Shown in pieces: positions 26,463 through 34,831 of a stretch of 64,000 nucleotides of DNA. A program made the position numbers and the translations under genes. Location of the stretch: contig CAWCRU010000033.1 of assembly GCA_963798075.1 (NCBI GenBank), positions 62,001 to 126,000 of the forward strand, given 5' to 3'. This DNA is from DATAOG01 sp963798075. GTDB taxonomy: Bacteria > Pseudomonadota > Alphaproteobacteria > Geminicoccales > Geminicoccaceae. Under the pieces are notes generated by a model, which was given only the letters and a program-made list of their open reading frames with translations, was not told the DNA's origin and did no database searches. The first letter of the stretch is position 1; every line of letters starts with the position of its first letter.

Positions 26463-26918
26463 CTACTTGGCGGGCGCGTCGTTCCAGGTATCGACCTGCA
26501 GTTGCCAGTCGCCCGCGCCGGCGCGCTTCCAGACCACCAGATAGTTGCCGGCGGCGGTCGTCATGGTGTTGTTCGCGGCCGGCGCCTGCAGGCTGAAATT
26601 GCCGATCTCATAAGCAAGATCGCCGCTCGCCTCGACCTCGGTCGTCTCGAGGGTCAGGTCCTTGAGCCCGCCATCGAGCCAGCTTTGCCAGAGCTTCTGG
26701 ATCGCCTCGCGACCGGCGACCTCGGTCGCATCCGGCGGCAGCATCTTGGCGGTCTCGGCATAGAGGCCTGCGATCGCGGCGGCATCGCCCGCCTTGTAGG
26801 CCTCGACGAAGCGCGCATTCGCCTGCTCGACCGCCTGACGGACATCTTCGGCGGTCGCCGGCAGCGTCAGGCCGATCACCCCGACGATCGCAAATCCAAT
26901 CGCCCTGAGCATGGCCAT
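26463..26918 (-). CDS. exported NTF2-like protein (DUF4440/SgcJ type)
   Basis: A 151-residue protein starting at ATG 26918, preceded by GGGAGG. A signal peptide (AIGFAIVGVIGLTLPATAE) is followed by a cone-shaped NTF2-like fold: AVEQANARFVEAYKAGDAAA, GLYAETAKMLPPDATEVAGR, then a late WKRAGAGDWQLQVDTWNDAP. Members of this family bind small ligands or act as steroid-isomerase-like enzymes; no specific catalytic residues are obvious. It converges on the 26131 gene with only 14 bp between stops and is divergent from the peroxiredoxin-like gene. Confidence 0.8.
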   Translation of the reverse strand: MAMLRAIGFAIVGVIGLTLPATAEDVRQAVEQANARFVEAYKAGDAAAIAGLYAETAKMLPPDATEVAGREAIQKLWQSWLDGGLKDLTLETTEVEASGDLAYEIGNFSLQAPAANNTMTTAAGNYLVVWKRAGAGDWQLQVDTWNDAPAK

Positions 26919-27040
26919 CAGTCCTCCCGATGCCTGTCTTTGCAACCATGAGGAAGCATGCGATCGGTGCCGGGTTGTGTCAATCGGCGCCCGTGGCGTA
27001 GTTTCCCGGGCTTGCGGACCCTGTGCCAGGGAGAATGGCG

Positions 27041-27565
27041 ATGCCGACACCGCGACGACCCGCGCCGCCGCTCGAGGTCGAGACCGTCGACGGCGAGCGC
27101 TTCCGGCTCGCCGACCAGCGGCCGGAGGCGTTCACCATGGCGGTCTTCTATCGCGGACTGCACTGCCCGATCTGCAGCCACTACCTCAAGGACCTGGCAG
27201 ACCAGCGGAGCGCGTTCGGGGCGCGCGGCGTCGAGGTGATCGCGCTCAGCACCGATGACCGCGAGCGCGCGCTGCGGGCCAGGCGGGACTGGGAGCTCGG
27301 CGAGCTCAGGATCGGCTATGGCCTTTCGATCGCGCAGGCGCGCGCCTGGGGCCTCTACATCTCCAACTCGCGCGGCGTGACCTCGGTCGGGATCGAGGAG
27401 CCCGGGCAGTTCAACGAGCCGGGCCTGTTCCTGATCCGCCCCGACGGCAGCCTCTACCTCGCCACGGTCCAGTCGGTGCCGTTCGCCCGGCCGCATTTCG
27501 ACGAGCTGCTGAGGGCGATCGACTTCATCGCCCAGAAGAACTACCCGCCGCGCGGCGACGCCTGA
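27041..27565 (+). CDS. peroxiredoxin-like AhpC/TSA family protein
   Basis: A 174-residue thioredoxin-fold protein. The ATG at 27041 has AGGGAGA at a better distance than the two in-frame starts upstream. The redox site reads FYRGLHCPICSHYLKDLAD: two Cys in a CxxC, with the first in the position of the peroxidatic Cys of AhpC. The remaining fold is standard (VEVIALSTDD, then FNEPGLFLIRPDGSLYLATV). It probably reduces peroxides or serves as a thiol oxidoreductase in the cytoplasm. It converges with the PhyH gene, with 9 bp between stops. Confidence 0.8.
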   Translation: MPTPRRPAPPLEVETVDGERFRLADQRPEAFTMAVFYRGLHCPICSHYLKDLADQRSAFGARGVEVIALSTDDRERALRARRDWELGELRIGYGLSIAQARAWGLYISNSRGVTSVGIEEPGQFNEPGLFLIRPDGSLYLATVQSVPFARPHFDELLRAIDFIAQKNYPPRGDA

Positions 27566-27574
27566 GCCCTGCGC

Positions 27575-28444
27575 TCAGTCGGCCGCCGATCTCTGGCCCT
27601 GGACCGCGAAGAAGGAGGCCATCTTGGGCTGCTCCGGCAGCTCGACCAGGCCGTCCATGAGGCGCGCCTTGCGGGTCTTGCGGCCGCGCAGGATCAGGCC
27701 TTCGTTGGGATTGGCCATCGGGTTGCGGGCGAGCGGGAAGGCATCCGCGGCCGTATAGACGCAGATGTAGAGGCCGCGCGGCCGCGTCGAGCGGTTGGCG
27801 TCCGAGCCATGGGCAAGGCGCGTGTGCATCAGGCAGACGCTGCCGGCGGCGCCCGTGATCGGGACCTCGCCCGCCTTGAGCTCGGCCACGGTCGCGGGCG
27901 CGATCGTGCCGGTGAAGCGGTCGCCCTCGAACAGCGAAAAGACCGGGCCCTTGTGCGAGCCGGGCACGACCTCGAGGCAGCCGTTCTCGAGCGTCATGTC
28001 GTCGAGCAGCAAAAGCGCCGTGACCACGTCGTCGTTGGTGTGCGGCGTGTAGGCGAAGTCCTGGTGATATCCGACCTCGGTGTGCGAGCCGGGCAGCTTC
28101 AGGTTGATCTTGCAGTGGTGGAACTTGAGGTCGGGGCCGATCAGGTCACAGACCATGTCGACCATTGCCGAACCCTCCATGACGGCGCGAAAGGCGGCCG
28201 AGATGTCGGAGGGGTTGTTGACGCGCCGGAGCGCCGGGCGCAGGGCCGAGTGCTCGGCGCCCATGTCGAAGCGCGGCCGCTGGTCGATGGTGGGCGGGCC
28301 GAACGGGGCGGCATGGGCGCGGCTCGCCTCGATCCAGCCCTCGATCTCGGCGCGCATCGCTGCGAGCTCGGCAGCCGTGACCGCGTCGGGGACGACCAGA
28401 TAGCCGTCCCGCCAGAACTGCTCGATCCGGGTCTGGCTCAGCAT
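27575..28444 (-). CDS. phytanoyl-CoA dioxygenase (PhyH) family protein
   Basis: A 289-residue Fe(II)/2-oxoglutarate oxygenase with a GAGGAG ribosome-binding site. Iron ligands are HQD in EVGYHQDFAYTPHTND near residue 140 and the distal His in LMHTRLAHGSDANRS near residue 220; the Arg of STRPRGLYICVY would hold 2-oxoglutarate. Bacterial members hydroxylate very varied small molecules, so the substrate is unknown. The start lies 12 nt after the stop of the upstream M20 peptidase gene, which points to a shared transcript. Confidence 0.88.
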   Translation of the reverse strand: MLSQTRIEQFWRDGYLVVPDAVTAAELAAMRAEIEGWIEASRAHAAPFGPPTIDQRPRFDMGAEHSALRPALRRVNNPSDISAAFRAVMEGSAMVDMVCDLIGPDLKFHHCKINLKLPGSHTEVGYHQDFAYTPHTNDDVVTALLLLDDMTLENGCLEVVPGSHKGPVFSLFEGDRFTGTIAPATVAELKAGEVPITGAAGSVCLMHTRLAHGSDANRSTRPRGLYICVYTAADAFPLARNPMANPNEGLILRGRKTRKARLMDGLVELPEQPKMASFFAVQGQRSAAD

Positions 28445-28455
28445 CCTTGCTCTCC

Positions 28456-29847
28456 TCAGGCGAGCTCGGCCAGCTCCGCCAGCAGCCGGGCATGGGTCTG
28501 CATGCCGGCCTCGAAGCAGCGCAGCTCGAACTTCTCGTTCGGCGAATGCACCAGATCGTCCTTGAGGCCGAAGCCGATCAGCAGCGAGTCCATGCCGAGC
28601 AGGCGCTTGATCGCCTCGACCGCGGGGATCGAGCCGCCCATGCCGATCAGGAACGGCTGGCGGTCGTAGACCGCCGCGAGCGCCTTGGCACCGGCCCGGA
28701 CATAGGGCGAATCCGCCGGCAGGCGGATCGCGGGCGAGCGGCCATGGGTCGTGATCTCGAAGCGGCAGTCGGCGGGCGTGCGGGCCTCCAGGAAGTCCTC
28801 GAGCCCGGCCAGCACCCGCCCCGGATCCTGGTCGGGCACCAGCCGGAAGCTGAGCTTGGCCGACGCCTGCGCCGGGATCACGGTCTTGGCGCCGGGCGCG
28901 GTATAGCCGCCCCAGAGGCCGTTGATGTCGCAGGTCGGCCGCGACCAGACCCGCTCGAGCGTGGTCCGCCCGGCTTCGCCGACCGGGGTCTCGATGCCGG
29001 CGCTGCCCAGAAAATCCGCCTCGTCGAACGGCAGCGCCGCCCATTGCGGGGTCTCCTCGAGCTCCAAGACCTGGTCGTAGAAGCCCGGGACCTGGATCCG
29101 CCCGGCCTCGTCGTGAAGCTGGCCCAGGACCCGGCAGAGCACATTCAAGGGGTTCGGCACGGCACCGCCATAGATGCCCGAGTGGAGATCGCGGGCCGGC
29201 CCGGTGAGCTTCAGCTCGAGATAGAGCAGGCCGCGCAGCATGGTCGAGATCGCGGGCGTGTCGATGTCCCACATGCCGGTATCGGAGACGACGCAGACGT
29301 CGGCGCGCAGCTCGCCCGCGTGTGCCTCGAGGAAGCCCTCGAGGCTCGGGCTGCCGGATTCCTCCTCGCCCTCGAGGAACACGCTGACCCGGACCGGGAG
29401 CGCGCCATGGACCTCGTGCCAGGCGCGCAGGGCCTCGAGCCAGGTCATGACCTGACCCTTGTCGTCGACCGCGCCGCGCGCGACCATGCGCTGGCCCCGC
29501 CCGGTGGTCACGAGCGTCGGCTCGAACGGCGGGGTCTGCCAGAGCTCGAGCGGCTCGACCGGCTGCACGTCGTAGTGGCCGTAGTAGAGGATGTGCGGCA
29601 GGCGCCCGTCGCCCGGGTCCGGGTAGTGACCGACCACCATGGGCTGCCCCGGGGTCTCGCGCAGCCTCGCCTCGAAGCCGATCTCGCGCAGCTGGCCCGC
29701 GACCCATTCGGCTGCCCGCCTGGTGTCGGCGTTGCGCGTGGGATCGGTGCCGATGCTCGGAATGCGCAGCAGCTCCTGCCAGCGCCCGATGGCGGGCGCA
29801 CGGTTGGCGTGCAGGCGGGCAAGGACAGGTTCGAGCGGCAGCGACAT
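28456..29847 (-). CDS. M20 family metallopeptidase (dipeptidase/CNDP-like)
   Basis: A 463-residue zinc hydrolase that cleaves dipeptides or N-acyl amino acids. Metal ligands are visible in order: YYGHYDVQP (His, Asp), ARGAVDDKGQ (bridging Asp), FLEGEEESGSP (catalytic Glu and ligand Glu), SDTGMW (Asp) and the late LVHSPNEKFEL (His). The lid domain (about residues 200-320) contains DLHSGIYGGAVPNPLN. The ATG at 29847 begins exactly at the family N-terminus. It is the first gene of a pair with PhyH. Confidence 0.92.
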   Translation of the reverse strand: MSLPLEPVLARLHANRAPAIGRWQELLRIPSIGTDPTRNADTRRAAEWVAGQLREIGFEARLRETPGQPMVVGHYPDPGDGRLPHILYYGHYDVQPVEPLELWQTPPFEPTLVTTGRGQRMVARGAVDDKGQVMTWLEALRAWHEVHGALPVRVSVFLEGEEESGSPSLEGFLEAHAGELRADVCVVSDTGMWDIDTPAISTMLRGLLYLELKLTGPARDLHSGIYGGAVPNPLNVLCRVLGQLHDEAGRIQVPGFYDQVLELEETPQWAALPFDEADFLGSAGIETPVGEAGRTTLERVWSRPTCDINGLWGGYTAPGAKTVIPAQASAKLSFRLVPDQDPGRVLAGLEDFLEARTPADCRFEITTHGRSPAIRLPADSPYVRAGAKALAAVYDRQPFLIGMGGSIPAVEAIKRLLGMDSLLIGFGLKDDLVHSPNEKFELRCFEAGMQTHARLLAELAELA

Positions 29848-30025
29848 CGAGGTCTCCGGGCGCGGTGGATGGCCGCAGGGGTCGAAGTGTCGCGCAAGCT
29901 GCCGGCCGACGCAACCGGTCAGCCTTTCGGCGACGAGCTTTGGGGGGCGGCGAGCTTTGGGGCTGGGCGGCCTGCCGATTCGAGCTAGGTCAAGGGGCCG
30001 GGCAAAACGTGACGGAGAGGGATCG

Positions 30026-30424
30026 ATGGGCCAGGCTCGGCTTGGGCTGCAAAGTTTCGGGCTGCTGGCAGGCCTCGCGGTGGCGTTGGCATCCGGGCGC
30101 GCCGAGGCCGCCTGGTCGACGACCCTGCAAGATGGCTTGAGGGCCGCCCGCATCACCGAGCAGAAGCTGCTCGACGAGGCGCGCCGGGCGATCGTGATCG
30201 GCGGCGTCGTCCTCTATCGCCATCGGCACGCGGTGGCGGGCGCCGCGATGGGCTGCGTTGCCGGCTCGATGGCGGCGACCACGCTCAGCCTCGGCGCCGG
30301 GCTCGCGACCGGCGGCGCCGCGCTCGCGGGCACGGCGCCGGCGGCGGCGCTCGGCTGCGGCCTCGGGGCGGTGGCCGGGGGTGTGCTCGGGCAGCCACTC
30401 GACGATGTCTATGTCGAGCCCTGA
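30026..30424 (+). CDS. small Gly/Ala-rich membrane protein
   Basis: A 132-residue protein with a GGAGAGG ribosome-binding site. A signal peptide or first helix (LGLQSFGLLAGLAVALASG) is followed by a short amphipathic region and then a Gly/Ala-rich hydrophobic stretch (about residues 70-125) that could form two further helices. The composition is similar to glycine-zipper proteins. No family is recognised. Confidence 0.55.
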   Translation: MGQARLGLQSFGLLAGLAVALASGRAEAAWSTTLQDGLRAARITEQKLLDEARRAIVIGGVVLYRHRHAVAGAAMGCVAGSMAATTLSLGAGLATGGAALAGTAPAAALGCGLGAVAGGVLGQPLDDVYVEP

Positions 30425-30512
30425 CGGCCGGCCGCGCCCGGATCGGCGGCGGCCGCGCTAGCGTCGCAGCGGGGAAGTCCCTACATTAGGGGCGTGCAAA
30501 GGAGCGCCGGCG

Positions 30513-30887
30513 ATGATGCAGCGTGTGGCGATGACGACCGAACGTGTGGCGGGCATGACACAGCGGGTTGCCAAGTTCGCGATCGGCCAGGTGGTCAAGC
30601 ACCGCCTGTTCCCGTTTCGCGGCGTGATCTTCGACGTCGACCCCGAGTTCGCCAACACCGAGGAGTGGTATGAGGCGATCCCGGAGGAGATCCGGCCGCC
30701 CAAGGACCAGCCCTTCTATCACCTGCTGGCCGAGAATGCCGAGGCCTACTACGTCGCCTACGTCTCCGAGCAGAACCTGATCATCGACGACTCCGGCGAT
30801 CCGGTCGAGCACCCGCAGGTTGGCGAGGTGTTCGACGAGCTGCGCGACGGCGCCTACGTCGGCCTCAAGACCGACCACATCCACTGA
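30513..30887 (+). CDS. hspQ: heat shock protein HspQ
   Basis: A 124-residue (or about 110-residue) cytoplasmic protein of the HspQ/hemimethylated-DNA-binding YccV fold. FAIGQVVKHRLFPFRGVIFD and YHLLAENAEAYYVAYVSEQN are the diagnostic stretches. HspQ modulates Lon and other proteases on heat or misfolding stress. The start is chosen at ATG 30513 because AAAGGAG lies 8-10 nt upstream. A second ATG (30555, at MTQRVAKFAIGQ) matches the usual N-terminus of the family, so the first 14 residues may be additional. Confidence 0.9.
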   Translation: MMQRVAMTTERVAGMTQRVAKFAIGQVVKHRLFPFRGVIFDVDPEFANTEEWYEAIPEEIRPPKDQPFYHLLAENAEAYYVAYVSEQNLIIDDSGDPVEHPQVGEVFDELRDGAYVGLKTDHIH

Positions 30888-30915
30888 ACCGGGGCCGTGG
30901 CGGAGCACCCCGGAT

Positions 30916-31788
30916 TCAGGTCAGATAGCCGAGCACGTCCAGAAGATCGCCGGTGACATCCAGGAAATACGCCGTCAGCGCGGCATCGAAATAGTTGCGC
31001 CAGTCGCCCGCCACCCCCTTGCGATAGTGATCGCGAGGATCCTCGGTGCCGGGCTGGCGGCCGCCGGCCACCTTCTTGAACTGGTGCCGGTCATGCAACG
31101 CCGCCAGCCGGTCGGCGGGCAGCTCGATCTTCAGATAGGCGAACAGGTCCTGCAGGAATCCGCGGCTGTCGGCGGCGAAATCCTCGTAGCGGAAGACCTT
31201 CGCATCGCGGCGATCGTCGTCGGCCTCCAGCCACGACCGCTGCGCCCAAAACAGGCCCAGCCTGTCCAGGGAAGCGATGCTGTAGCGCAGGCCGTCCTGC
31301 AGGTCCAGCTGCTCGAGGTCGTGGCGGAGCGCGCCGATCGGGCCGACCACGCCGTGCGAGTAGCGGGCCGCAAAGTACCAGGACACGGCAATGTCGCGTG
31401 GATCCCGCAGAATGAAAAAGCTCCGGTAGGCCCCCGGCTTTGGGATCTCGAGATAGGTCGGATGCCCGATATAGAGATGAGTGCAGATCGCGCCGGCCGG
31501 CAACGGCGCGGTGAAGTGGGCATCGTGTAAGCCCATCTCGACGTATTCGAACACCTTGAGGCCGGTGTATTGATAGACCAGGGGGTCGCGAAAGACGCGC
31601 TTGAACCACTGACTGCCGGTCCTTTGCGTACAGCAGTAGTAAATATTCTGGTAGGGCGAGCGCACCCCGACATCACGGTGGGCGTCGATCGCCGGGAGCA
31701 GGTGCTGATAGTAGATCTGGCGGAGAAAGCGGTAGACCGGCGTCACCGGCTTCTGTCTCGAGAACCGACGCAGGGTTTGCGCGAACAT
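30916..31788 (-). CDS. sulfotransferase-domain protein
   Basis: A 290-residue cytoplasmic sulfotransferase that would use PAPS to sulfate an alcohol or amine. The 5'-phosphosulfate loop is CTQRTGSQWFKRVFRDPLV near residue 55, the 3'-phosphate motif FFILRDPRDIAVSWYFA near residue 125, and the C-terminal cofactor motif is HYRKGVAGDWRNYFD. Together these are the classic Sulfotransfer_1 set. The substrate is unknown. It is alone between hspQ and the sugar-isomerase operon, convergent with hspQ, with 28 bp between stops, and it may be an acquired cargo gene. Confidence 0.85.
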   Translation of the reverse strand: MFAQTLRRFSRQKPVTPVYRFLRQIYYQHLLPAIDAHRDVGVRSPYQNIYYCCTQRTGSQWFKRVFRDPLVYQYTGLKVFEYVEMGLHDAHFTAPLPAGAICTHLYIGHPTYLEIPKPGAYRSFFILRDPRDIAVSWYFAARYSHGVVGPIGALRHDLEQLDLQDGLRYSIASLDRLGLFWAQRSWLEADDDRRDAKVFRYEDFAADSRGFLQDLFAYLKIELPADRLAALHDRHQFKKVAGGRQPGTEDPRDHYRKGVAGDWRNYFDAALTAYFLDVTGDLLDVLGYLT

Positions 31789-32065
31789 CCCCGATCCCTT
31801 TGTTCTGAGGCGTCATCACCGGGTCCGGACCGGAAAGGGATCGCCTGGACGGCGACCGCTGGCCGCGCCCGCGGCACGGGTCGCGCCCAGGGGTCACGTG
31901 GTTCGCCGGAGGCTCCCTCCCCTCGCCCCGATCCTGCGCCCGCGCCGCGCGTTCGACAAGCCCCGGCCGCCTTGCCAGAGGCGCTCGAGATGCGCTAACC
32001 GCAGACTTGGCGATCGATCGGAAGCCGCTGCCGGAGGCGCCGGGGCGGGGCGTTGCGAGGGGGCC

Positions 32066-32917
32066 ATGAAGACGGGATTCAACCTGCTGCTCTGGACGAC
32101 CCACGTCACGGACGCGCATCTGCCGCTGCTCAAGAAGCTGAAAGCGGCCGGCTATGACGGCGTCGAGATCCCGCTGTTCGAGGGCGAGCCCGCCCATTTC
32201 CGAAGGCTCGCGCGGGCGATCGCCGAGGAGGGGCTCGCGTGCACGAGCGTGACCGTGCTGCCGGATGACGCGCATAGCGCGATCAGCCCCGACGCCCGCA
32301 GCCGTGCTGGCGCGCTCGACCATCTGCGCTGGGCGATCGACTGCTCGCAGGCGCTGGGCAGCGAGGTGCTGTGCGGGCCCTTCCACCAGCCGCTCGCGGT
32401 CTTCTCCGGGAGCGGACCGAGCGAGGCCGAGAAAGCGCGCGCGGCCGCGGTCCACCGCGCGGCGGCCGAGCTCGCGGCCACGGCCGGGCTCGTGCTCGCG
32501 ATCGAGCCCTTGAACCGCTTCGAATGCTACTTCCTCAACACGATGGCGGATGCGAGGGCGCATGTGCAAAGGGTCGGGCATCCGAACTTCGGCGTGCTCT
32601 ACGACAGCTTTCACGCCAACATCGAGGAGCAGGACCCGCAGGGCGTGATCGCGCAGACCGCAGACGTGATCCGCCACGTCCACGTCTCCGAGAACGACCG
32701 CGGCACGCCCGGCAAGGGCCACATCGACTTTGGCGCGACCTTCAAGGCGCTGCGCGCCGCGGGCTACGACGGCTGGCTCACGATCGAGGCGTTCGGCGGC
32801 GCGCTGCCGGCGCTGGCCGCCGCGACCAAGGTCTGGCGCGCCTTCTTCGCGAGCCCCGAGGAGGTCTATGAAGAAGGCCTCAGGACCATTCGCAAGGCCT
32901 GGGCGGCGGCCGGCTGA
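32066..32917 (+). CDS. sugar-phosphate isomerase/epimerase-type TIM barrel (D-tagatose/D-psicose 3-epimerase-like)
   Basis: A 283-residue TIM barrel of the AP-endonuclease-2/xylose-isomerase-like group. The start is ATG 32066. Metal-site residues are visible in VLAIEPLNRFECYFLNTMAD (Glu), LYDSFHANIEEQDP (Asp, His), HVHVSENDRGTPGKGHIDF (His, Asp) and WLTIEAFGGALP (Glu). These are the four ligands of ketose 3-epimerases. It catalyses keto-sugar epimerisation or isomerisation; the exact sugar is unknown. A Gfo/Idh/MocA oxidoreductase starts 36 nt downstream, so they form a sugar or inositol utilisation pair. Confidence 0.88.
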   Translation: MKTGFNLLLWTTHVTDAHLPLLKKLKAAGYDGVEIPLFEGEPAHFRRLARAIAEEGLACTSVTVLPDDAHSAISPDARSRAGALDHLRWAIDCSQALGSEVLCGPFHQPLAVFSGSGPSEAEKARAAAVHRAAAELAATAGLVLAIEPLNRFECYFLNTMADARAHVQRVGHPNFGVLYDSFHANIEEQDPQGVIAQTADVIRHVHVSENDRGTPGKGHIDFGATFKALRAAGYDGWLTIEAFGGALPALAAATKVWRAFFASPEEVYEEGLRTIRKAWAAAG

Positions 32918-32953
32918 GGCCTTTGCGGCGCCGCGAGCGGGGAGGCGAGCGCG

Positions 32954-34129
32954 ATGGCCAAGGCCCTGAACGTCGGCATGATCGGCTATGGCTTCATGGC
33001 CAGAGCGCATAGCAACGCCTGGGGCCAGGTCGGGAAGTTCTTCCCCGGGCTCGAGCACCGGCCGGTGCTGCGGGCGGTGGCCGCGCGCGATGCCGCGAAG
33101 GTCTCGGCTTTCGCCGACGTCTGGGGCTATGCGAGCGCGCTCACCGACTGGCAGCGCCTCGTCGAGCGCGCCGACATCGAGCTGGTCGACATCTGCGCGC
33201 CCAACCACCTGCATCACGAGATCGCGCTCGCAGCGGCCGCGGCCGGCAAGATGATCCTTTGCGAGAAGCCGCTCGCCATGACCGCGGCCGAGGGCGAGGC
33301 GATGGTGGCCGCGGTCGAGCGCGCGGGCGTTGCCAACCTCGTCTGCTACAACTATCGCCGCATGCCGGCGATCACGCTCGCCCGGCAGCTGATCGACGAG
33401 GGGCGGATCGGCCGCCCGTTCCATTACCGGGCGCAGTTCCTCCAGGACTGGACGATCGCCCCGGAGGTGCCCCAGGGCGGCCCCGCGCTGTGGCGCCTCG
33501 ACGTCGACGCCGCGGGCTCGGGCGTCACGGGCGACCTGCTCGCGCACTGCATCGACACGGCGATCTGGCTGAACGGGCCGATGGTGCGCGTCATGGCCGA
33601 GACCGAGACCTTCGTGAAGGAGCGGGTGCACCAAAAGACCGGCAAGCTCGAGCCGGTCGGGATCGACGACGCCTGCCTCGTCATGGCCCGCTTTGCCAAC
33701 GGCGCCATGGGCCTCTTCGAGAGCACGCGCTACGCCCGCGGCCACAAGGCCCTCAAGACCTTCGAGCTCAACGGCGAGGCGGGCTCGCTTTTTTTCGACT
33801 TACACGACGCCCAGTGGCTCCACTTCTTCGAATACCGCAAGCCGACGAGCGGCGAAAAGGTCGAGAGCCACACCGCCGGCTGGCGCAAGATCCACGTCAC
33901 CAGCTCCGAGCACCCCTACATGAGCCACTGGTGGGTGCCCGGGCTTGCAATCGGTTACGAGCACAGCTTCATCCACACGCTCGCCGACTTCCTGCACGGC
34001 CTCGAGACCGGAACTTCCGCCGAGCCGACCTTCCGCACCGCGCTTGCGACCCAACGGGTCTGCGACGCGGTCCTCCGCTCGGCCAAGACCCGCAGCTGGG
34101 TGGAGACAGGGATTGGGCTCTCAGGCTGA
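32954..34129 (+). CDS. Gfo/Idh/MocA family oxidoreductase
   Basis: A 391-residue NAD(P)-dependent sugar or cyclitol dehydrogenase. The nucleotide-binding turn is VGMIGYGFMARAHSNAWG at residue 5, and the family signature ILCEKPLAMTAAEGEAMV lies near residue 98. The C-terminal alpha/beta substrate domain contains the DLLAHCIDTAIWLNG stretch with the catalytic Asp/His pair. The partner upstream is a ketose 3-epimerase-type protein. Together they fit oxidation and epimerisation of an unusual sugar or inositol derivative. No matching transporter is adjacent. Confidence 0.92.
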   Translation: MAKALNVGMIGYGFMARAHSNAWGQVGKFFPGLEHRPVLRAVAARDAAKVSAFADVWGYASALTDWQRLVERADIELVDICAPNHLHHEIALAAAAAGKMILCEKPLAMTAAEGEAMVAAVERAGVANLVCYNYRRMPAITLARQLIDEGRIGRPFHYRAQFLQDWTIAPEVPQGGPALWRLDVDAAGSGVTGDLLAHCIDTAIWLNGPMVRVMAETETFVKERVHQKTGKLEPVGIDDACLVMARFANGAMGLFESTRYARGHKALKTFELNGEAGSLFFDLHDAQWLHFFEYRKPTSGEKVESHTAGWRKIHVTSSEHPYMSHWWVPGLAIGYEHSFIHTLADFLHGLETGTSAEPTFRTALATQRVCDAVLRSAKTRSWVETGIGLSG

Positions 34130-34157
34130 CGATGACGATCCAGGACGCTGCTCAAGT

Positions 34158-34364
34158 ATGATCATCGGCAGTTTCGGGAGGGCGTTCGTGAGAAACGGTT
34201 CCCTCGATCCCGCGCTCGGGCAGGCGCTCAACAAGACCCTGGAGCTGAGACGCGAGGGTGACTACGATCTCGCCTCGCCCGAGCCCCACGACGTTCGGGT
34301 AGCGCTCCAGAACGCGCAGGCGCTGGTCGAAGCGATCAGCGAACTCTGCGAGCCAGACGTTTGA
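34158..34364 (+). pseudogene. C-terminal remnant of a HEPN-domain (UPF0332-type) protein
   Basis: A 68-residue open frame, starting at ATG 34158, that reads like the second half of a UPF0332 HEPN protein: SFGRAFVRNGSLDPALGQAL followed by LELRREGDYD and a final helix rich in A/E. Full family members are about 130 residues and begin with a helical region carrying the conserved first half; nothing like it precedes this frame, which abuts the dehydrogenase stop. HEPN proteins often are RNase toxins paired with MNT nucleotidyltransferases; neither an MNT gene nor the N-terminus is present. Likely a decayed fragment. Confidence 0.5.
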
Positions 34365-34390
34365 AGCCGGAAACCGCCCGGGAGGCCGCC

Positions 34391-34687
34391 ATGCCCTATG
34401 CGATCATCACCCGCGACAAGCCGAACTCCCTGCAGCTGCGCAACGACACCCGTCAAGTGCATGTGGACTATCTGACCGCCCATAAGGACAAGCTGCTGGC
34501 CGCCGGCGCCCAGGTCGACGATACCGGCCAGGGCGGCTATGGCGGGATCATCATCGTCGATACCGAGGACCGCAAGGAGGCCGAGGCGTTCATCCAGAAC
34601 GACCCCTTCACCAAGGCCGGCCTGTTCGCGGGCATCGAGGTCGTGCGCTGGCGCAAGGCCTTCTTCGACAAGCAGCGCCTGATCTAG
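34391..34687 (+). CDS. YciI family protein
   Basis: A 98-residue protein with the YCII dimeric ferredoxin-like fold: PYAIITRDKPNSLQLRNDTR, then VDYLTAHKDKLLAAGAQVDD and the conserved Asp of IQNDPFTKAGLFAGIEVVRW. The active-site His/Asp dyad of the family may be represented by HVDYL and NDPF. The ATG is at 34391, with GGGAGG upstream. The biochemical role of YciI-like proteins is poorly defined. It is downstream of the HEPN remnant in the same orientation. Confidence 0.85.
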   Translation: MPYAIITRDKPNSLQLRNDTRQVHVDYLTAHKDKLLAAGAQVDDTGQGGYGGIIIVDTEDRKEAEAFIQNDPFTKAGLFAGIEVVRWRKAFFDKQRLI

Positions 34688-34831
34688 CGCGGTCCGGCCC
34701 GGCGGCCGGGGCGCGCGGAGACTGCGGCCGCGGGCGGCGTGGCACCGCCACCCGGACGGGCCTCGCTTGGCGGGGTTGGCAGTCCTCGGGACCGGGTTTG
34801 TGCTCCCGGGGAGCAGCGGGGAGACGACGCG

